In this document: piece after piece, positions 50,428 through 59,341 of the stretch | Numbering within the stretch: the stretch's first letter is position 1 | Layout of the letters: every line of letters begins with the position of its first letter | Assembly (NCBI GenBank): GCA_035763085.1 | Contig: DASUBV010000394.1 | Coordinates: 1 to 64,000 of the forward strand | Direction of reading: 5' to 3' | Source of the DNA: DASUBV01 sp035763085 | GTDB taxonomy: Bacteria; Actinomycetota; Actinomycetes; Streptosporangiales; Streptosporangiaceae | Length of the DNA stretch: 64,000 nt | The notes under the pieces: model-generated | What the model saw: the letters and a program-made list of their open reading frames with translations, nothing else | What the model was told of the DNA's origin: nothing | The model's database searches: none | Translations under genes and position numbers: made by a program

Positions 50428-52146
50428 ATGGCCGATGTTCGTCTCACGCCAGCAATCGAATCGCACGGCACCCTAGGCAGGATCAGGGCGCGGGCCTGGG
50501 CTGACTGGGTCACGCCGGGCCGGATCATCGTCGTGCTGACGCTGATCGGGCTGGGCCTGCGGCTGTACTACCTGTCGCGGCCGGGTTACCTGACCGGGGT
50601 CACGGAGTACGACGACGGCTCCTACCTCGGCAGCGCGATCCGCCTGGTGCACGGCCAGCTGCCCTACAAGGACTTCGTCTTCGTCCAGCCGCCGGGGATC
50701 ACGCTGCTGATGACCCCGGTGGCGCTGATCTCCGAGCTGACCGGCAGCGGGGCTGGCCTGGTGCTGGGCCGTGTCCTGACCGTGCTGGCCGGCACCGCCG
50801 GCATCGCGATGACCGGGCTGCTGGTGCGCCACCGCGGCGTGCTGGCCGTGCTGCTGGCCTGCGGGATCATGGCCATTCACCCGGACAGCATCGCGGCGGC
50901 GCACACCATCCTGGTGGAGCCGTGGCTGGTGCTGTTCTGCCTGGCCGGCGCGCTCGCCTTCTTCCGCCGCGACCGGATCGCGCGCAGCGGCAGGCGGATC
51001 ATCCTGGCCGGCCTGGCCTTCGGCTTCGCCGGCGTCATCGAGGGCTGGGCGATCGTCCCGGTCGTGGTGCTGCTGGCGATCCTCGCGCGCCAGCCGCGGC
51101 GGGCCATCTCGTTCGCCACCTCGGTCGCCGCCGGGTTCCTGATCCCGACCGTGCCGTTCGCTGCCCTGGCACCCGGCAGCTTCTACAAGAGCATCATCGT
51201 GGCGCAGGTCGGCAGCAGGCCCAGCGCCGAGCGGGTCTTCGGCCTGTTCCGGATCCGGCTGATGGTCGGCCTGTCGGACATCGTCTCGCCGGCGAACGCG
51301 CTGGTCATCGGTACCACGCTGGCAGTCATCGGGCTGGTGCTGGGGGGCGCGATCATGGTCTGCCGGGCCGAGCGCCGGCTGCCGGCGCCGCTGGAGTGGT
51401 TCGCCGCGGCGACCGGCGCGCTGATGGCGCTGCTGTTCCTGTGGCCCCCGCAGTTCCACTACCACTTCGTCGCGTTCCTGGTCCCGTTCATGGCTATCTC
51501 GATCGCGCTGGCCGCATCCGGGATCATGAGCGTGCTGCGGGAGCGGGCCGGCGAGGCCCGCGCCGTGGCGGCCTGGGGTGCCCCCCGCGAGCGGCGCGGC
51601 ATCGCGCGGGTGCTGCCGCTGCAGCGCATCCTGCGGCGGGGCGACCCGCAGGAAGCTCTGCGGTGGGGCGCGTCGGTGCTGGTCATGATCGGGATCGTGA
51701 TCGCGTCGGTGATCCAGGTCAGCTACGAGCGGACGCTGCGGTCCAGCATCACCCCGGTCGAGCTGGCCAACGTCCAGCGGGTCATCCCGCCCGGCGCGTG
51801 CGTGCTGGCCGACCAGGTGTCCTACACGGTCGCGGCCAACCGGTTCTGGTCGGATGCGCCGGGCTGCCCGGCGATCGACGACGGCACCGGGGTGAATTAC
51901 GCGCTGTCGAACGGGCTGAACACCGCGACCGGCGCGGGCCAGGTGCCGGCCGTCGAGCACCTGTGGAAGTCGGCACTGGCCCACTCCCGGTACATCTGGC
52001 TGTCGTTCCACCACGTGAAGCGGATCCCGTGGACCCCGGCCATCAGGGCCTACTTCCACCGCCACTACGTCCAGATCCCGCACCTCGGGCTGGACATCAC
52101 CGTGTACCGGCGGGTCCCGTCGGGCGGCACCGCCACGGTGCCCTGA
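50428..52146 (+). CDS. Polytopic GT-C-like glycosyltransferase family membrane protein
   Basis: About 572 residues with roughly 10 membrane segments in the first two thirds and a soluble C-terminal domain. After the first segment comes TEYDDGSYLGSAIRLVHGQL followed by PYKDFVFVQPPG, the acidic first loop typical of polyprenyl-phosphate-sugar dependent GT-C enzymes. The C-terminal domain (about 420-572) carries ERTLRSSITPVELANVQRV and ends in a YRRV strand. Likely adds sugars to a cell-envelope molecule; donor and acceptor are unknown. ATG at 50428 follows AGGGGGAG; upstream ATG 50401 has no usable site. Confidence 0.75.
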   Translation: MADVRLTPAIESHGTLGRIRARAWADWVTPGRIIVVLTLIGLGLRLYYLSRPGYLTGVTEYDDGSYLGSAIRLVHGQLPYKDFVFVQPPGITLLMTPVALISELTGSGAGLVLGRVLTVLAGTAGIAMTGLLVRHRGVLAVLLACGIMAIHPDSIAAAHTILVEPWLVLFCLAGALAFFRRDRIARSGRRIILAGLAFGFAGVIEGWAIVPVVVLLAILARQPRRAISFATSVAAGFLIPTVPFAALAPGSFYKSIIVAQVGSRPSAERVFGLFRIRLMVGLSDIVSPANALVIGTTLAVIGLVLGGAIMVCRAERRLPAPLEWFAAATGALMALLFLWPPQFHYHFVAFLVPFMAISIALAASGIMSVLRERAGEARAVAAWGAPRERRGIARVLPLQRILRRGDPQEALRWGASVLVMIGIVIASVIQVSYERTLRSSITPVELANVQRVIPPGACVLADQVSYTVAANRFWSDAPGCPAIDDGTGVNYALSNGLNTATGAGQVPAVEHLWKSALAHSRYIWLSFHHVKRIPWTPAIRAYFHRHYVQIPHLGLDITVYRRVPSGGTATVP

Positions 52147-52279
52147 CCGGCGCGGCGCCGGGGGCGGGACGGGCCGCGGGCTGCCGCGGCCCGCGGCAGC
52201 GCGTCGCACTGCGCGGGCGCGGCCGCCGCAGCCGCAGGCTCGTGCCGCGGCGGCCGCCGGCTAAGCCCGCGGCCATTCG

Positions 52280-52362
52280 TGCCGGGAGCGGGATTCGAAC
52301 CCGCACGCCCTTTCGGGCAGATGCTTTTGAGGCACCAGCGTCTGCCGTTCCGCCATCCCGGC
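52280..52362 (-). tRNA. tRNA-Leu, anticodon CAA
   Basis: The minus strand folds as a class II tRNA of 83 nt: acceptor GCCGGGA/TCCCGGC, D-arm, anticodon stem GGTGC/GCATC with loop CTCAAAA (anticodon CAA at 52327-52329), long variable arm GCCC-GAAA-GGGC, and T-arm GCGGG-TTCGAAT-CCCGC. It reads UUG, a rare Leu codon here. CCA is not encoded. Confidence 0.97.
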
Positions 52363-52504
52363 ATATTCCGGACATTAGCCAGCTTAATCTGGCACCGAGT
52401 CCGCGCAGGAACAATCTACTGGCAGACGGGCTGATGCGCGCGCCCCGCGGCCGCGCGCGCCGGCCGCGGGGGAGTGGGCGCCACGCGGGGTGCCCGCCCT
52501 TCGG

Positions 52505-52510
52505 TAATCT
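52505..52510 (+). promoter_or_regulatory. -10 box for leaderless pdtaR
   Basis: TAATCT ends 6 nt before the GTG start and there is no Shine-Dalgarno, the usual layout of leaderless actinobacterial mRNAs. Confidence 0.55.
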
Positions 52511-52516
52511 CGGCGC

Positions 52517-53365
52517 GTGAGCAAGTCCCTGAGCGTGGTTATCGCCGAAGACGAGGCCCTCATCCGGCTGGACCTGAAAGAGATGCTGGAGGAGGAGGGC
52601 TACCTGGTCGCGGGCGAGGTCGGCGACGGCGCATCCGCCGTGGACCTGGCCCATCAGCTCCGTCCCGACCTGGTCATCATGGACGTCAAGATGCCCGGCC
52701 TGGACGGCATCTCGGCGGCGGAGCAGATATCGGCGCAGCGACTTGCCCCGGTGGTCATCCTGACCGCCTTCTCGCAGCGTGACCTGGTCAGGCGCGCCAG
52801 CGACGCGGGCGCCATGGCTTATCTCATCAAGCCATTCACCAAGGCTGACCTCGTGCCCGCCATCGAGGTGGCGGTGAGTCGCTACCAGGAGATCTCGGCC
52901 CTGGACTCCGAGGTCGCCGGGCTGCGCGAGCGCCTCGAGGTCCGCAAGCTCCTGGATCGCGCCAAGGGGCAGCTGCAGGCCGGCCGCGGCCTCACTGAGG
53001 CCGAGGCCTTCCGGTGGATTCAGAAGACCTCGATGGACCGGCGGATGACCATGCGCGCGGTCGCCGAGGAAGTGCTGCGCACCGGGACCGAGACCGCACC
53101 GGACTCCCCGCCGGGCACCGCTCCGGGCCAGGGCGGTCCGGGCGCGCGCCCGGCCGCACCGGGCGCGGCTGCCGGCCCGGCGCCGTCCGGGCCGCCGCCG
53201 GCCTCGGCCGCCCGGCCGGCACCGCCGCCCGGCCCGGCCGCCCGGCCGGGTCCGGCGCCAGGCGGCAGGCCTGGTCCGGGTTCCGCGACCGGGAAGCCCG
53301 GCGCTGGCTCCAGCGCGGAGCCAGGCGCAGGCCCGGCGCCGGACACGCCCGGTTCCGGATCCTGA
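52517..53365 (+). CDS. pdtaR: ANTAR-domain response regulator PdtaR
   Basis: A 282-residue regulator. The receiver domain (residues 1-120) has the acidic pair in AEDEALIR, the phospho-acceptor in LVIMDVKMPG and the Lys in LIKPFTKA. The ANTAR RNA-binding domain (about 130-190) reads RKLLDRAKGQLQAGRGLTEAEAFRWIQ (two pieces of at most 20 residues: RKLLDRAKGQLQAGRG and LTEAEAFRWIQ) and acts by antitermination. Partner kinase PdtaS is not in the window. Unusually, a ~85-residue Pro/Ala/Gly-rich tail follows; relatives normally end near residue 200. GTG start; likely leaderless. Confidence 0.92.
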   Translation: MSKSLSVVIAEDEALIRLDLKEMLEEEGYLVAGEVGDGASAVDLAHQLRPDLVIMDVKMPGLDGISAAEQISAQRLAPVVILTAFSQRDLVRRASDAGAMAYLIKPFTKADLVPAIEVAVSRYQEISALDSEVAGLRERLEVRKLLDRAKGQLQAGRGLTEAEAFRWIQKTSMDRRMTMRAVAEEVLRTGTETAPDSPPGTAPGQGGPGARPAAPGAAAGPAPSGPPPASAARPAPPPGPAARPGPAPGGRPGPGSATGKPGAGSSAEPGAGPAPDTPGSGS

Positions 53366-53979
53366 TCGAAGGCACGAGCGGCCTGGCGCACCGCGGGGGC
53401 GCGCCGCCGGGCGGGCCTGGCGCACCGCATGCCCGGCCCCGGGGCGAGTCGCTCCGGCAACGCTGCCATCCGGGATCAAGCCAGGCTGCCCCGGCCTTCC
53501 GGGACCGGCCAAGACCGGCCTTCCCCGGCCCCCTGCCGCCCCTCGTCCCTCGCCGGAGGCGACCGACGGGTGATATGCCAGGCGGCTTCGCGGTGCAGCC
53601 TGGGAGCCATCTCAAGCGCCCGGAACCGTCCGGTGCGCAGTGTGGCTGTCCCGGGCCGGCCGCCGGCTCCGTGCCGGGCGCTGCCCCTGCGCCGCGGGTT
53701 GACGGAGCCTGGCAGCCGGCCGGGCCATCTTCGCTGGCGGCCGGAGCCGGGGGCACAACCCCCCGGTGCCGCCCCGGCGTCCCGCCGCCTGCCGCCGCTG
53801 GCCGGCCCGGGAGTTGTCCCTGCCAGCCAGCGGTCACGAGCCCCGGAGAACCTTTGGTGCCATGTCAGCCTTCCCCGGGCCGCCACGTTCTCTACTCGGC
53901 CGCTCCGGGCTCGGCCCACAACGGTAGCGATGCCCGGCCGTGCCGCGCAAAGACACTGCGATACGGCGGCCGGTATGGG
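53366..53979. other. 614-bp stretch without a credible gene
   Basis: Open frames here on both strands are Arg/Pro/Ala-rich without recognisable domains or good start sites. A 14-bp direct repeat (GCCTGGCGCACCGC at 53381-53394 and 53415-53428) is present. It may be decayed sequence or contain an unrecognised RNA. Confidence 0.5.
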
Positions 53980-54639
53980 CTAAACGTCCCTGGCCGCCGG
54001 GCGTGTCGCACCATCTGATCCGGCGCCGCCTGATCCGCTGCCATCTGTCCCTGGCCTGCTGCCCGCATTGCCGCCGGTTCCGCCGCCCGGCACGCCATCG
54101 CGCAGCAGGCAGCTGAGCCGCGAGGTGCATACCCGGCGGCCCTGCTCGTCGCTGATCACGATCTCGTAGGTGGTCATCGTCGCGCCGCCGTGCAACTGCG
54201 TCGCCACGCCGGTGACCACGCCCGCCGATGCCGCCCGGTGATGGGTGGCGCTGATCTCGATCCCCACGGTGGCGCGGCCCGGGCCGGCGTGCAGCGCGGA
54301 CCCGAGCGAGCCCAGGGTCTCGGCCAGCACGCAGGAGGCCCCGCCGTGCAGCAGGCCGTAGGGCTGGGTGTTGCCGGCTACCGGCATCGTGGCCACGACG
54401 CGCTGCGCGGACGCCTCCAGGATCCGGATGCCCATCCGGCCCACGAGCGTGTCGGCGCCCGGCTGATCGAACATCGACCGGACGCGCATCGCGTACTCCG
54501 CCCCCGGCCCGGCCCCTTGCCCGGCCGCCGGCGCGGCCTGCGGCCCGGCCGCCGGCCCGCTGCCTGCCCCGGCCCCCGGCCCGGCGCCCGGGCCGCCCGC
54601 CTGGCCGCGGCGCACCGCGGCGCGATCGTCTTCCTGCAC
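53980..54639 (-). CDS. PaaI-family hotdog thioesterase
   Basis: About 219 residues. After a Gly/Ala/Pro-rich N-terminus (about 1-50) comes a single hotdog domain: MGIRILEASAQRVVATMPV, the catalytic-helix region GLLHGGASCVLAETLGS, then VGIEISATHHRAAS and the strand TYEIVISDEQGRRVCTSRLS. Hydrolyses an acyl-CoA thioester; the substrate is unknown. The GTG at 54639 has a perfect GGAGG 7 nt upstream and is preferred over the longer ATG at 54729. The C-terminal ~35 residues are Gly/Ser-rich and disordered. Confidence 0.83.
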   Translation of the reverse strand: MQEDDRAAVRRGQAGGPGAGPGAGAGSGPAAGPQAAPAAGQGAGPGAEYAMRVRSMFDQPGADTLVGRMGIRILEASAQRVVATMPVAGNTQPYGLLHGGASCVLAETLGSLGSALHAGPGRATVGIEISATHHRAASAGVVTGVATQLHGGATMTTYEIVISDEQGRRVCTSRLSCLLRDGVPGGGTGGNAGSRPGTDGSGSGGAGSDGATRPAARDV

Positions 54640-54728
54640 CTCGCCACCTCCGCGACGCAGCCTAGACGCCGGCCGGCTCCCGGTCCGCGCCCGCCCCGAG
54701 CCGCCGCAGGTCAGGGCAATGATCCCCA

Positions 54729-54747
54729 TTGTTCACAGCAGAAACAA
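54729..54747. promoter_or_regulatory. Inverted repeat TTGTT-N9-AACAA
   Basis: First of two TTGTT/AACAA inverted repeats upstream of the aldose epimerase; its centre is 3 bp longer than in the second copy. Confidence 0.35.
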
Positions 54748-54810
54748 CGGACGCATTCGTTACTTTGAGAACTTTGCTCGCTTTTTATTCTGAAGAGGAT
54801 GACTTATCCG

Positions 54811-54826
54811 TTGTTAGCGTAAACAA
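54811..54826. promoter_or_regulatory. LacI-type operator candidate TTGTT-N6-AACAA
   Basis: TTGTTAGCGTAAACAA has perfect 5-bp arms and a central CG, like sugar-responsive LacI-family operators. It lies 55 bp before the epimerase ATG, in an AT-rich region with a possible promoter (TTGAGA at 54765, TATTCT at 54786, spacer 15). Confidence 0.5.
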
Positions 54827-54881
54827 TTTGCCGAGTGATCCCGATTCAGGCGACCGGGACGCAGATACGGCAGGAGGCTTC

Positions 54882-56153
54882 ATGGTTAACCTCAGGTCGA
54901 GCAGGATTACATGGGCCACACGGGTGGGGGCAGCTGGCGTCCTCGCCCTGGGACTAACCGGATCACTGGGCATCGGCCAGGCCGTCGCCGCTAAGAGCAC
55001 GCCGGCCGGCTGCACGAGCCCGACCGTGACCCGGCAGAGCCTCGGCAGCGCTTTTGACCTGTACGCGGGCAAGAAGCTGCCCGTCTTCCGCTACATCCTG
55101 GCCAACTGCCGCGGCATGCGGGTCAGGATCCTCAGCTACGGCGGCATCATCCAGTCCATTAACGTGCCCGGCCGCGGCGGCCGCGAGGCTGACGTCGTCC
55201 TCGGATTCAAGACCCTCAAGGACTACATCAAGCAAGACAGCCCGCCGGTCACGGCCAACGGCGGTCCTTACTTCGGCGAGACGATCGGCCGTTACGGCAA
55301 CCGCATTGCCAAGGGCACCTTCCAGCTGGACGGCCACACCTACACCCTGCCGATCAACAATGGCGTCAACAGCCTCCATGGCGGCCTGGTCGGCTTCGGC
55401 AACCACGTGTGGGCCTCGCACAAGGTGCGCGCCGGGAACGCGGCCGGCGTCCAGATGCACCTGGTCAGCCCGAACGGGGATGACGGCGCGAACGTCGGCT
55501 GCACGTGCACCGGCTTTCCCGGCCGGCTGTCGGTGACCGTCACCTTCACCCTCAACAACCGCAGCCAGCTGCGCATCCACTACCGGGCCACCACGAACAA
55601 GGACACGGTCCTCAACCTGACCAACCACAGCTACTTCAACCTGGCGGGCGAGGCCTCGGGCGCGGCCTACAACCAGAAGGTCCAGATCAACGCCAGCCAC
55701 TACACCCCCACTGACACGACGCAGATTCCCACCGGGAAGATCGCCACCGTCAAGGGCACCCCGTTCAACTTCCTGCAGCCGCACACCATCGGCTCGCGGA
55801 TCAACGAGGACAACAAGCAGCTGCTGCTCGCCCAGGGCTACGACCACAACTGGGTGCTCAACCACTCCGGCCCGACGATGGGCGGCCTGCGCCTGGCCGC
55901 GCGCGCCTGGGACCCGCGCAGCGGGCGTGAGCTGACCGTCTGGACCGACCAGCCAGGCGTGCAGTTCTACTCCGGCAACTTCCTGAACGGGACGCTGGTG
56001 GGCATCAGCGGCCACATCTACCGGCAGACGGCGGGCTACACCTTCGAGACTCAGCACTACCCGGACTCGCCGAACCAGCCCAGCTTCCCCAGCACCGAGC
56101 TGAAGCCGGGTCAGGTCTTCAACTCCAGCACCATCTTCCAGTTCAGCAGCTAG
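54882..56153 (+). CDS. galM: Secreted aldose 1-epimerase
   Basis: About 423 residues; interconverts alpha and beta anomers of hexoses outside the cell. A Sec-type signal peptide is visible (Arg-containing n-region, hydrophobic VLALGLTGSLGIGQ, cleavage near AVAA). The four catalytic residues of GalM are all present: His in NNGVNSLHGG, His in LTNHSYFNL, Asp in GYDHNWVL, and Glu in FETQHYPDSPN. AGGAGG precedes the ATG at 54882, so the longer open frame to 54729 is not used. Upstream inverted repeats suggest sugar-dependent control. Not linked to other sugar genes here. Confidence 0.9.
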   Translation: MVNLRSSRITWATRVGAAGVLALGLTGSLGIGQAVAAKSTPAGCTSPTVTRQSLGSAFDLYAGKKLPVFRYILANCRGMRVRILSYGGIIQSINVPGRGGREADVVLGFKTLKDYIKQDSPPVTANGGPYFGETIGRYGNRIAKGTFQLDGHTYTLPINNGVNSLHGGLVGFGNHVWASHKVRAGNAAGVQMHLVSPNGDDGANVGCTCTGFPGRLSVTVTFTLNNRSQLRIHYRATTNKDTVLNLTNHSYFNLAGEASGAAYNQKVQINASHYTPTDTTQIPTGKIATVKGTPFNFLQPHTIGSRINEDNKQLLLAQGYDHNWVLNHSGPTMGGLRLAARAWDPRSGRELTVWTDQPGVQFYSGNFLNGTLVGISGHIYRQTAGYTFETQHYPDSPNQPSFPSTELKPGQVFNSSTIFQFSS

Positions 56154-56161
56154 GCACCAGC

Positions 56162-56239
56162 CGCGCCGGCGCCCGGCCCGGGAGCCGGCGCGCGGTGGCC
56201 GGCCCGGGCAGGCGCATCTGAGGCCAGCCGCCTGCCCGG
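56162..56239 (+). terminator. Tandem hairpins after galM
   Basis: Two perfect stems: 9 bp (CGCGCCGGC/GCCGGCGCG, 56162-56192) and 11 bp (CCGGGCAGGCG/CGCCTGCCCGG, 56204-56239, 14-nt loop). No T-tract, but such strong GC hairpins commonly end transcripts in actinomycetes. Confidence 0.6.
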
Positions 56240-56316
56240 ACCCTGGCCAGTCAGCTCAGCCGCCGGGCGGGGCCGGGCACCTGCCGATCGGCGCGGCCGA
56301 TGTCAGTGCCGCCGAC

Positions 56317-56322
56317 TAGACT
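56317..56322 (+). promoter_or_regulatory. -10 box for leaderless polA
   Basis: TAGACT ends exactly 6 nt before the polA GTG and no Shine-Dalgarno is present. Confidence 0.5.
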
Positions 56323-56328
56323 TCCCGC

Positions 56329-59076
56329 GTGGTGAACAAGCCGACTCCCCAGAAATCGGCACCGGCCGCCCCGGCGGCCGCCGGCGACCGGCTGCTGCTC
56401 CTGGACGGGCACTCGCTGGCCTACCGGGCCTTCTTCGCCCTGCCGCCGGAGAACTTCGCCACCACCACCGGCCAGCCCACCAACGCCGTGTACGGCTTCA
56501 CGGCGATGCTCATCAACGTGCTGCGTGATGAGAAGCCCACGCACATCGCGGTGGCCTTCGACCGCAGCGAGCCGACCTTCCGGCACGAGCAGTACGTCGA
56601 CTACAAGGCCAACCGGCGGGAGACGCCCGCCGACTTCCGCAGCCAGCTGAGCCTGATCTTCGAGGTGCTCGACGCGCTCGGGATCGCCCGGCTGTCGGTG
56701 GCCGGCTACGAGGCTGACGACCTGATCGCCACCCTGGCCACCCAGGGGGCGGCCGAGGGCATGAGCGTGCTGATCGTCACCGGCGACCGGGACGTGCTGC
56801 AGCTGGTCACCGACGACGTGACCGCGCTGATGACCCGCCGCGGCATCAGCGACATGACCCGGTTCACCCCGGCCGCGGTCCAGGAGAAGTACGGCCTGAC
56901 CCCGGCCCAGTACCCCGACTTCGCCGCGGTGCGCGGCGATCCCAGCGACAACCTGCCCAACATCCCCGGCGTGGGCGAGAAGACGGCGGCCAAGTGGATC
57001 AGCGAGTTCGGCTCGCTGGCCGAGCTGGTCGACCGGGTCGGCGAGGTCAAGGGCAAGGCGGGCGACAAGCTGCGCGAGCACCTGGCCGCGGTGCTGCTCA
57101 ACCGCCAGCTCACCGAGCTGGCCCGGGACGTGCCCGTCGGCACCGGCCCGCTCGACCTGCGCCCCGTGCCCTGGGACCGGGAGCAGATCCACCAGCTGTT
57201 CGACACGCTGCAGTTCCGGGTGCTGCGCGACCGGCTGTACCAGACGCTGCCCAACGGCATCGCCGGGGCCGCCGACGACCAGGCGGCGCAGGCCGCCGCG
57301 GACGAGTTCGACGTGACCGCCGACCGGCCTGGCCCCGGCGAGGTGGCGGCGTGGCTGGCTCAGCACGCGCAGGACGAGGGGCGGGCCGGGCTGGCCGCCA
57401 GCGGGCACTGGGGCCGGGGGACCGGCAGCCTGGAAGCCCTGGCCATCGCCGCCCCGGACGGCGCGTGCGCCTACCTGGACCCGACGGCGCTGACCGAGGA
57501 TGACGAGCAGGCGCTGGCCGCCTGGCTGGCCGACGAGACCCGGCCCAAGGCGCTGCACGACGCCAAGGGGCCTATTCACGCGCTGCACGCCCGCGGCCTC
57601 ACCCTGGGCGGCCTGACCAGCGACACCGCGCTGGCCGCCTACCTGGCCCTGCCCGGCCAGCGCAGCTTCCACCTGGCCGACCTGTCGCTGCGCTACCTCA
57701 ACCGCGGGCTGAAGGAGGTCGAGGCCACCTCGGGCCAGCTGACCCTGGACATGCCCGACCCGGCGCAGGCCGCGGACTCGCTGGCCCAGCGGGCCCGCGC
57801 CACCGCGGAGCTGGCCGACGCGCTGGACGCCGACCTGGCCAGCCGCGGCGCTACCGACCTGCTCGCTGACGTCGAGCTGCCGCTGGTCAGCGTGCTGGCC
57901 GAGATGGAGCAGTTCGGCATCGCGGCCGACGCGGACCACCTGGCCGGGATGTCGGCCAGCCTGGGCGGCGAGGTCAAGGCGGCCGAGCAGGCGGCGTTCT
58001 CCATCGTCGGCCACGACTTCAACCTCGGCTCGCCCAAGCAGCTCCAGGAGATCTTGTTCACCGAGCTGGGGCTGCCCAAGACCAAGCGGATCAAGACCGG
58101 GTACACCACCGACTCCGAGGCGCTGACCAGCCTGCTGGCCCAGACCGAGCACCCGGTGCTGGCCCACCTGCTGCGGCACCGCGACGTGGCCAAGCTCAAG
58201 TCCATCGTGGACTCGCTGATCCCGATGGCCGGCCAGGACGGCCGGATCCACACCACCTACAACCAGATGGTCGCGGCCACCGGCCGCCTGTCGTCCACCG
58301 ACCCCAACCTGCAGAACATCCCGATCCGGACCGAGGAGGGCCGCCGGATCCGGCAGGGCTTCATCGTGGGGCCGGGGTATGAGTGCCTGCTGACCGCGGA
58401 CTACAGCCAGATCGAGCTGCGGATCATGGCGCACCTGTCCCAGGACGCCGCCCTCGCCGCCGCGTTCGGCTCCGGCCACGACTTCCACGCCGCCACCGCG
58501 GGCAGCGTGTTCGGCATCGAGCCCGAGCAGGTCACCCAGGAGCTGCGCAGCAAGATCAAGGCCATGAACTACGGCCTGGCCTACGGCCTGTCGGTCTACG
58601 GGCTGTCCCAGCAGCTGCACGTCAGCGCCGACGAGGCGCGCGGCTTCATGGACGAGTACTTCAAGCAGTTCGGCGGGGTCCGTGACTACCTGCAGGAGGT
58701 CGTCGCCCGGGCCCGCACCAGCGGCTACACCCAGACGATGATGGGCCGCCGCCGGTACCTGCCCGACCTGGTCTCCGACAACCGGCAGCGGCGGGAGATG
58801 GCCGAGCGGATGGCGCTGAACGCGCCGATCCAGGGCTCGGCCGCCGACATCATCAAGGTGGCCATGCTGGCCACCCGCCGGGAGCTGGCCAAGGCCGGGC
58901 TGCGCTCGCGGATGCTGCTCCAGGTCCATGACGAGCTATTGTTCGAGGTCGCGCCGGGCGAGCTGGAGCCGCTGCGCGAGCTGGTGGCGGCCGCCATGGC
59001 CGGCGCCTTCGACCTGGATATCCCGCTGGAAGTCTCCATGGGGACGGGCCGCAGCTGGGCCGAGGCGGCGCACTGA
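56329..59076 (+). CDS. polA: DNA polymerase I
   Basis: A 915-residue repair and Okazaki-fragment polymerase. The N-terminal 5'-3' exonuclease (about 20-310) has LLLDGHSLAYRAFFALP, AFDRSEPTFRHE and YEADDLIATLA with metal-binding acids. The middle domain lacks the DxE motif of a 3'-5' exonuclease (RAGLAASGHWGRGTG at that place), so proofreading is inactive, as in other actinobacterial Pol I. The polymerase domain has motif A LTADYSQIELRIMAHLS, motif B around RSKIKAMNYGLAYGLS and motif C LQVHDELLFEV. GTG start directly followed by a second GTG. Confidence 0.96.
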   Translation: MVNKPTPQKSAPAAPAAAGDRLLLLDGHSLAYRAFFALPPENFATTTGQPTNAVYGFTAMLINVLRDEKPTHIAVAFDRSEPTFRHEQYVDYKANRRETPADFRSQLSLIFEVLDALGIARLSVAGYEADDLIATLATQGAAEGMSVLIVTGDRDVLQLVTDDVTALMTRRGISDMTRFTPAAVQEKYGLTPAQYPDFAAVRGDPSDNLPNIPGVGEKTAAKWISEFGSLAELVDRVGEVKGKAGDKLREHLAAVLLNRQLTELARDVPVGTGPLDLRPVPWDREQIHQLFDTLQFRVLRDRLYQTLPNGIAGAADDQAAQAAADEFDVTADRPGPGEVAAWLAQHAQDEGRAGLAASGHWGRGTGSLEALAIAAPDGACAYLDPTALTEDDEQALAAWLADETRPKALHDAKGPIHALHARGLTLGGLTSDTALAAYLALPGQRSFHLADLSLRYLNRGLKEVEATSGQLTLDMPDPAQAADSLAQRARATAELADALDADLASRGATDLLADVELPLVSVLAEMEQFGIAADADHLAGMSASLGGEVKAAEQAAFSIVGHDFNLGSPKQLQEILFTELGLPKTKRIKTGYTTDSEALTSLLAQTEHPVLAHLLRHRDVAKLKSIVDSLIPMAGQDGRIHTTYNQMVAATGRLSSTDPNLQNIPIRTEEGRRIRQGFIVGPGYECLLTADYSQIELRIMAHLSQDAALAAAFGSGHDFHAATAGSVFGIEPEQVTQELRSKIKAMNYGLAYGLSVYGLSQQLHVSADEARGFMDEYFKQFGGVRDYLQEVVARARTSGYTQTMMGRRRYLPDLVSDNRQRREMAERMALNAPIQGSAADIIKVAMLATRRELAKAGLRSRMLLQVHDELLFEVAPGELEPLRELVAAAMAGAFDLDIPLEVSMGTGRSWAEAAH

Positions 59077-59119
59077 GGTACCCGGGGCCTAGCCTGGCTG
59101 CGTGATCCGCCCGGCGTAA

Positions 59120-59150
59120 GGCCCGCTGGAGATTGACCCCTGGGCGGGCC
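59120..59150 (+). terminator. Weak hairpin after polA
   Basis: GGCCCGC (59120-59126) and GCGGGCC (59144-59150) can pair around a 17-nt loop. The large loop makes it a weak candidate. Confidence 0.25.
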
Positions 59151-59341
59151 TCTCATATGCTGAACGCTGCGTTGTGTTCTGTGCCGTCCGCCATGGCCGG
59201 GCAGCCTGAGGGCGGTCGCTCGTGGACTGCCGCGGTGGTGCTGGCCAGGCGTGTCAAGTCTTACACCTTGGCCTCATATGTCGGGCGCTTCGTGCACGGC
59301 GCGCGTCCGCAATCCTGTCCGCATCCGGAGTCCACCAACAC

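Noticed and set aside
53014..54018. A 334-codon plus-strand frame across the pdtaR end and the gap
   Set aside because: Arg/Pro/Gly-rich, overlaps pdtaR in another frame, and has no start signal or domain.
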